NCBI GenBank assembly: GCA_016871655.1
Contig: VHCR01000002.1
Span: 1-21,078 of the forward strand
DNA: 21,078 nucleotides
Source of the DNA: Verrucomicrobiota bacterium
GTDB taxonomy: Bacteria; Verrucomicrobiota; Verrucomicrobiia; Chthoniobacterales; UBA6821
Direction of reading: 5' to 3'
Part shown: piece after piece, positions 17,794 to 21,078 of the stretch
How the letters are laid out: each line of letters starts with the position of its first letter
Numbering within the stretch: position 1 is the first letter of the stretch
Notes under the pieces: model-generated
The model's input: the letters and a program-made list of their open reading frames with translations, nothing else
Told to the model about the DNA's origin: nothing
Databases searched by the model: none
Made by a program: the position numbers and the translations under genes

Positions 17794-18369
17794 TTACGAA
17801 ATAACACAATGCCGCCGGCCTGTGCCCTCATCCTCGTCTTGTATTGGCAATGGAGAAGGCTCGTCTCTCCTCAATTTTTGTTTCATTGCGTCAGCTTTTG
17901 CCGTCATGGCTTCAGCCGAAGTAATATTTTCTTTAGTTTCTTGGCTCTTCAGATTTTCGTGAGCACTTTTTTCAAAAAGAGAACCAGCGCTTTCATAAAG
18001 AGTCGCAATATGGTCCCATGTTTCAGATTGGTCTAAGCTCTCTGGCACGTCGCTCATCGCCTTGGCCTTCGCGGCCTGATTATAAGCGGTTTGAGCTTTG
18101 CTCAAGAGATCTTTTTTCCCTACTTCCTCAGGCTTGCACAAAGTCACCTTCGTCTCAATAGCATCTGCTTTCCCACTTAACTTGGCCGCGTAAAGCCCAA
18201 TTTTCAAACCATCATTACTCACCGTTGGCGGGGTGCTCTTCTCCTCTGATTCACCCATGCTTATTTGATGATCTCCAAATACTCCAGAAGGTCGTTTTGG
18301 TAACAACGCTGTTTTTTCACCCAAGGTTGCAGGTCCAAGCCCGTCAAACTTTTTAACGTAAAAATCCAT
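17794..18369 (-). CDS. Helical protein of unknown function ending in a CaaX-like CVIS box
   Basis: I do not recognise the family. The 191-residue, charged protein has no signal peptide or membrane segment. Residues 1-50 are polar and Gly/Pro-rich; about 55-165 is predicted helical with Ala/Lys/Glu-rich repeats (KAQTAYNQAAKAKA, ETWDHIATLYESAGSLFEKS) that recall MIT/TPR-type helical hairpins. An acidic Pro-rich linker (RRDEPSPLPIQDEDEG) then leads to GTGRRHCVIS-stop. The last four residues fit a eukaryotic CaaX prenylation box (Cys188, two aliphatic residues, Ser), preceded by basic RRH. Some intracellular bacteria send such proteins into host cells to be farnesylated. This function is inference. 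The ATG at 18367-18369 has no Shine-Dalgarno motif. It is flanked by the 86-bp palindrome and a half-site of it. Confidence 0.72.
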   Translation of the reverse strand: MDFYVKKFDGLGPATLGEKTALLPKRPSGVFGDHQISMGESEEKSTPPTVSNDGLKIGLYAAKLSGKADAIETKVTLCKPEEVGKKDLLSKAQTAYNQAAKAKAMSDVPESLDQSETWDHIATLYESAGSLFEKSAHENLKSQETKENITSAEAMTAKADAMKQKLRRDEPSPLPIQDEDEGTGRRHCVIS

Positions 18370-18387
18370 AAGTAAAATGAAATACTA

Positions 18388-18400
18388 GAACTGACCTCTT
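18388..18400. repeat. Degenerate half-site of the 86-bp palindrome
   Basis: GAACTGACCTCTT lies 19 nt upstream of the CVIS gene start. It matches the right arm of the palindrome (GGAACTGACCCCTAT, 17775-17789) with one substitution over the first 11-12 bases, in the same orientation. The CVIS gene is therefore bracketed by related sequences; this could mark the edges of an inserted segment or be chance. Confidence 0.45.
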
Positions 18401-18476
18401 TGGGAAGTTTTTAAATTTCTTTTTTTTCTTTTGCGTTAGTTGCATTCTTTGTGCTTAATTCCTCTTTCTTTCAACC

Positions 18477-18965
18477 ATGAATATTCGCGTCTTACAATTT
18501 GATGATTGGCAGCAGTGGAAAGACCTGCGCAAAGAATCGATCTTGCTCTCTCCTACAGCCTTCGCCTCTTCTTTTGAAGAAGAGGCGGGTTTAGCCGATC
18601 GCCAATTTCAAGATTGGATTACTAAAAATGTCATCTTCGGCGCTTTTCAAGGAGATCAATTAATTGGCACCGCTGGTTTTTTCCAAATGGAATTAGCCAA
18701 AGAAAAGCATCGCGGCGTCCTCTTCAGCGTCTACGTCACGCCCCATGAACGTCAGCAAGGAATCGCACACCAGCTCGTAGAACATGTCATTCAAGAAGCA
18801 AAAAAGCGCGTCATCCAGCTTCACCTCAAGGTTGTGAGCTCGAATGCCTCTGCCGTTCACCTCTACCAACGCCACGGCTTCGAAGTCTACGGCACAGAAC
18901 TCCGCTCCTTGAAATACCAAGACCGTTTTTTTAATGAGTACTTGATGGTGTTGCGATTTGACTGA
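18477..18965 (+). CDS. GNAT-family N-acetyltransferase
   Basis: Acetyl-CoA-dependent N-acetyltransferase of 162 residues. The acetyl-CoA-binding motif A is VLFSVYVTPHERQQGIAHQLVEHVI (core Q-Q-G-I-A, about residues 82-105), followed by the motif B segment LKVVSSNASAVHLYQRHGFEVYGTE. The N-terminal half (LRKESILLSPTAFASSFEEE) resembles the many uncharacterised GNATs that modify small molecules or protein N-termini. The substrate cannot be told. The leader is T-rich (CTTTCTTTCAACC-ATG) without Shine-Dalgarno. It may be cotranscribed with the permease 191 bp downstream, across element F. Confidence 0.9.
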   Translation: MNIRVLQFDDWQQWKDLRKESILLSPTAFASSFEEEAGLADRQFQDWITKNVIFGAFQGDQLIGTAGFFQMELAKEKHRGVLFSVYVTPHERQQGIAHQLVEHVIQEAKKRVIQLHLKVVSSNASAVHLYQRHGFEVYGTELRSLKYQDRFFNEYLMVLRFD

Positions 18966-18968
18966 AAA

Positions 18969-19150
18969 AAGACTGCAGGCTGTAGGCTATAGGCTGTAGG
19001 TCAATACAAGTCTTTTGGCAAAAGGAAAAAATTTTCTGATAAGTTAAATTTTAAAATACGGGTTAATCTAAAAATTTCTCATAGTCTATAGCCCCTTCTA
19101 ATTGTTTTCGGCGTTATAAATTTTGCTACAGCCTATAGCCTACAGCCTTT
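18969..19150. repeat. Inverted heptamer-repeat element F between GNAT and permease genes
   Basis: The left arm is four heptamers (GCAGGCT, GTAGGCT, ATAGGCT, GTAGGTC; 18975-19002). The right arm is three inverted heptamers (ACAGCCT, ATAGCCT, ACAGCCT; 19128-19148). The interior at 19009-19060 (CTTTTGG, then AAAATTTTCTGATAAGTTAA) weakly resembles the B/D core, and TTCTAATTGTT (19096-19106) is shared with element E. Different arms with a similar interior suggest a mosaic family. Confidence 0.8.
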
Positions 19151-19156
19151 GTCCCA

Positions 19157-20536
19157 ATGACCGCCCCACTCTCCACGTCCCATGCCCGTCCGAAGATCGG
19201 ACTCGTCACCTGTGTTTTTTTGACCGCGGCGATCACGATTGGCAATGGAATTTACACGAGCCTCGGCTTGCAACTCCTCACCATTTCTCATGCCTTCACC
19301 ATTCTCGCCCTGTGGGGAATTGGCGGGCTCTGCGCGCTCTGCGGCGCCCTCTCGTATGCAGAGCTGGCTTCGCGCCTCCCTCACTCGGGAGGAGAATATT
19401 ATTATCTCTCCAAAATTTACCATCCCGCGCTCGGCACGATGGCTGGCGTGATCACGCTCTTCGCCGGATTTGTTGCCCCTATTTCACTCGCCTGCATGGC
19501 CTTTGGGCAATACCTCCACAGCTGCTTTCCAAGCTGCAGCTCGCTTCTGGCCTCGATAGCCCTGATCACCCTTGTCACGATCGCCCATCTTTTTAATCTT
19601 TCCTTCAGCGCTTTTTTCCAAGACCTCATCACGGGATTTAAATTTTTGTTGATCGCACTCTTCCTCTATCTCGGATTTCGTTACGCCTCTCTCTCGCCGC
19701 ACATTCTCTTGCCAACAACAAGCACTTGGCACGAGCTCTTCCAACCGAGCTCAGGCGTTGCATTGTTGTTTTGTTTTTACGCCTACTCCGGATGGAATTC
19801 CATAACCTACATCGCCGATGATGTCGCTGCTTCTCAACGGACGATTGGCTGGTCATTGGTCATCGGAACGCTGGTCGTCACGCTCACCTACTTGCTTTTG
19901 AATATCGTCTTCCTGCTCGCAGCGCCTCTGGAAGAGCTTCGCGGGGTGATCGACGTCGCTACCGTCGCCTCCACGCACCTCGTTGGAACGACTGGCGGAA
20001 AAATGATGGCGCTCCTCATTGCGGGTGGACTCGTCGCAGGCGTGAGCGGCATGACCTGGATCGGCCCCCGCATGACACAAGTGATGGGACAAAACTTGCC
20101 AGCACTTTTTTGGCTGAGCCGCACTTCCTCAAACAACATCCCATGGCGTGCAACGCTCTTGCAATATGGACTTGTCATCATCGTGCTACTGACTTCCTCT
20201 TTTAAAATGCTCCTCGTTGCGACGCAGATTCCTGTCCTCGTCTGCTCACTACTTGGCGTGCTCGGCATCATTGTCCTCCGTCAACGAAGCAAAAGGGAAA
20301 AGGGATCAGCACCAGCCCATTTGCAGACGCAGTCGCAACTTACGGGACAGACCCCTTTTCTGCCACTCTTTCCTTGCCCTTGGTACCCTCTGCCGCCATT
20401 ACTCTTTGCTGCCATCAGCCTCGCCGCACTCCTCTACACGATCATCAGCGATTTTCAAGAATCGCTGTGGGGGATTTTCTTAATCGTGCTGGGACTTGCA
20501 CTGCATCCTGTCTTTAAAACAAAATTTCGGAAATGA
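19157..20536 (+). CDS. APC-superfamily amino-acid permease
   Basis: Twelve-helix secondary transporter of the APC family, 459 residues. The first helix has the unwound substrate motif (AAITIGNGIYTSLG), normally G.GIF. WGIGGLCALCGALSYAELASRLPHSGGEYYYLSKIYHP is a classic APC helix 2 / loop signature, and FCFYAYSGWNSITYIADDV matches helix 6. It probably imports or exchanges an amino acid; the substrate is unknown. Between helices 10 and 11 the loop is lengthened by a polar SKREKGSAPAHLQTQSQLTG stretch encoded by a repeat-like insert (20297-20360); relatives usually have a short basic loop followed by P.r..gyPl.P. It starts at ATG 6 nt after element F, without a Shine-Dalgarno motif. Confidence 0.92.
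   Translation: MTAPLSTSHARPKIGLVTCVFLTAAITIGNGIYTSLGLQLLTISHAFTILALWGIGGLCALCGALSYAELASRLPHSGGEYYYLSKIYHPALGTMAGVITLFAGFVAPISLACMAFGQYLHSCFPSCSSLLASIALITLVTIAHLFNLSFSAFFQDLITGFKFLLIALFLYLGFRYASLSPHILLPTTSTWHELFQPSSGVALLFCFYAYSGWNSITYIADDVAASQRTIGWSLVIGTLVVTLTYLLLNIVFLLAAPLEELRGVIDVATVASTHLVGTTGGKMMALLIAGGLVAGVSGMTWIGPRMTQVMGQNLPALFWLSRTSSNNIPWRATLLQYGLVIIVLLTSSFKMLLVATQIPVLVCSLLGVLGIIVLRQRSKREKGSAPAHLQTQSQLTGQTPFLPLFPCPWYPLPPLLFAAISLAALLYTIISDFQESLWGIFLIVLGLALHPVFKTKFRK
20297..20360. repeat. Probable repeat insertion inside the permease gene
   Basis: The ends are imperfect inverted repeats: GAAAAGGGATCAG at 20297-20309 against the complement of CAGACCCCTTTTC at 20348-20360 (11 of 13 positions agree). 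The GGGGTCTGTCCC-type right end resembles dispersed REP-like repeats. It falls exactly on the loop that is longer than in relatives, and the reading frame stays open through it. Confidence 0.5.
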
Positions 20537-20588
20537 GATAATTCCGATTGCCTCGAGAAAAATTTAGGAGTAAAGAATTGAGACGTTT

Positions 20589-21078
20589 ATGGAAGATATT
20601 TCACGATCAGAAACCACTTCGATTGTTCCCAGAGTTTCTTCTGCTTCCAGCCAACCCTCTGTTGCACCCACAGTACCAGGAGCTGCAAAAGCAGGAACGC
20701 TCGATAGCATTCCAGTAAAAGTAGTTTCTCCCGCTGCCAATCCGAGTGCACAGCTTAAATTAGACATCAGAGCTCATAGCGCTGAGGTAGAAGAGGCTTA
20801 TAAACGAGCATTGGCAACGAAAGATTCTTGGCATGGACAAATAGAGCAAGCTGAAAAAGAGTTAAAAGGAATTTCTATCTTCTCCTTCAAACAACGAGCA
20901 GTGCTTTTTAAAGCTGTTTCTAATGCTCAATCCAAATTTCGTATTTTTAGCAAATTTGCTCAATTAGAAAAATATCATCTCGATTACCTAGATGCATTAA
21001 GTAAAAGCTCTCTTTCTCCTCATGAGCAACATAAAAAATATGCTAAGTTTAAACAGGCAATTGAAAAAGCTAAGACCG
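20589..21078 (+). CDS. Unknown helical protein (3' partial)
   Basis: Open from ATG at 20589 to the window end (163 codons, no stop). I do not recognise the family. Residues 1-60 are Ser/Pro/Ala/Val-rich and probably disordered (SIVPRVSSASSQPSVAPTVP); from about 60 the sequence is Lys/Glu/Ala-rich and helical (HSAEVEEAYKRALATKDSW, QIEQAEKELKG). No signal peptide is visible. The AT-rich codon use and helical, charged character recall the CVIS protein, though the two show no clear similarity. The only strong Shine-Dalgarno sequence noted in the window (AGGAG, 20566-20570) is 18 nt from this ATG but only 6 nt from an in-frame ATT at 20577, so an unusual start is possible. Confidence 0.65.
   Translation, partial: MEDISRSETTSIVPRVSSASSQPSVAPTVPGAAKAGTLDSIPVKVVSPAANPSAQLKLDIRAHSAEVEEAYKRALATKDSWHGQIEQAEKELKGISIFSFKQRAVLFKAVSNAQSKFRIFSKFAQLEKYHLDYLDALSKSSLSPHEQHKKYAKFKQAIEKAKT

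Overview
The window looks like a chromosomal segment of a member of the Verrucomicrobiota, possibly Opitutae-like. The main reason is the gyrB gene, whose ATPase/TOPRIM sequence and long insert after the TOPRIM domain match what I recall of verrucomicrobial GyrB. That is recognition from memory, not a search. Full routes to NAD, pantothenate, biotin, thiamine and fatty-acid precursors are represented, so this is not a heavily reduced genome. One gene ending in a eukaryotic-type prenylation box (CVIS) and other lineage-specific genes hint at possible host contact. No rRNA, tRNA, CRISPR array, transposase or integrase gene was seen.

Layout. Position 1-2599 holds gyrB (+), 5' truncated by the window edge. 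A minus-strand operon at 2750-6329 reads secG, panC, two tandem MNT-type nucleotidyltransferase paralogues and nadB; all junctions are 4 nt or less apart, or overlap. Divergent from it, accB-accC (6468-8386) encode the biotin carboxyl carrier and biotin carboxylase of acetyl-CoA carboxylase. Then come a fucosyltransferase-like gene (-) diverging from a secreted protein of unknown function (+), and a minus-strand group FMN reductase, bioB, thiE. A small ParE/RelE-type toxin-antitoxin pair (12803-13317) precedes pdhA-pdhB-pdhC (E1 alpha, E1 beta, E2; no E3 gene here) and a small membrane protein. The last part has the CVIS gene (-), a GNAT acetyltransferase, an APC-type amino-acid permease and the start of an unknown helical protein.

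The metabolism is linked: BioB makes the biotin that AccB carries, ThiE makes the thiamine phosphate precursor of the ThDP used by PdhA/PdhB, PanC feeds coenzyme A synthesis, NadB feeds NAD synthesis, and PDH makes the acetyl-CoA that ACC carboxylates.

The least ordinary feature is a layer of inverted-repeat elements of about 75-200 bp. They occupy most intergenic gaps: gyrB/nadB, accB/accC, bioB/FMN reductase, pdhA/pdhB, pdhB/pdhC, pdhC/membrane protein and GNAT/permease. Their arms are built of 7- or 9-nt microrepeats, and at least three share a conserved core. Related repeats sit in frame inside nadB and apparently inside the permease gene, and repeat ends supply the stop or start codons of several genes. 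An 86-bp perfect palindrome separates two convergent genes. Nearly all genes lack a Shine-Dalgarno motif, and several have a pyrimidine-rich leader ending CCC-ATG.
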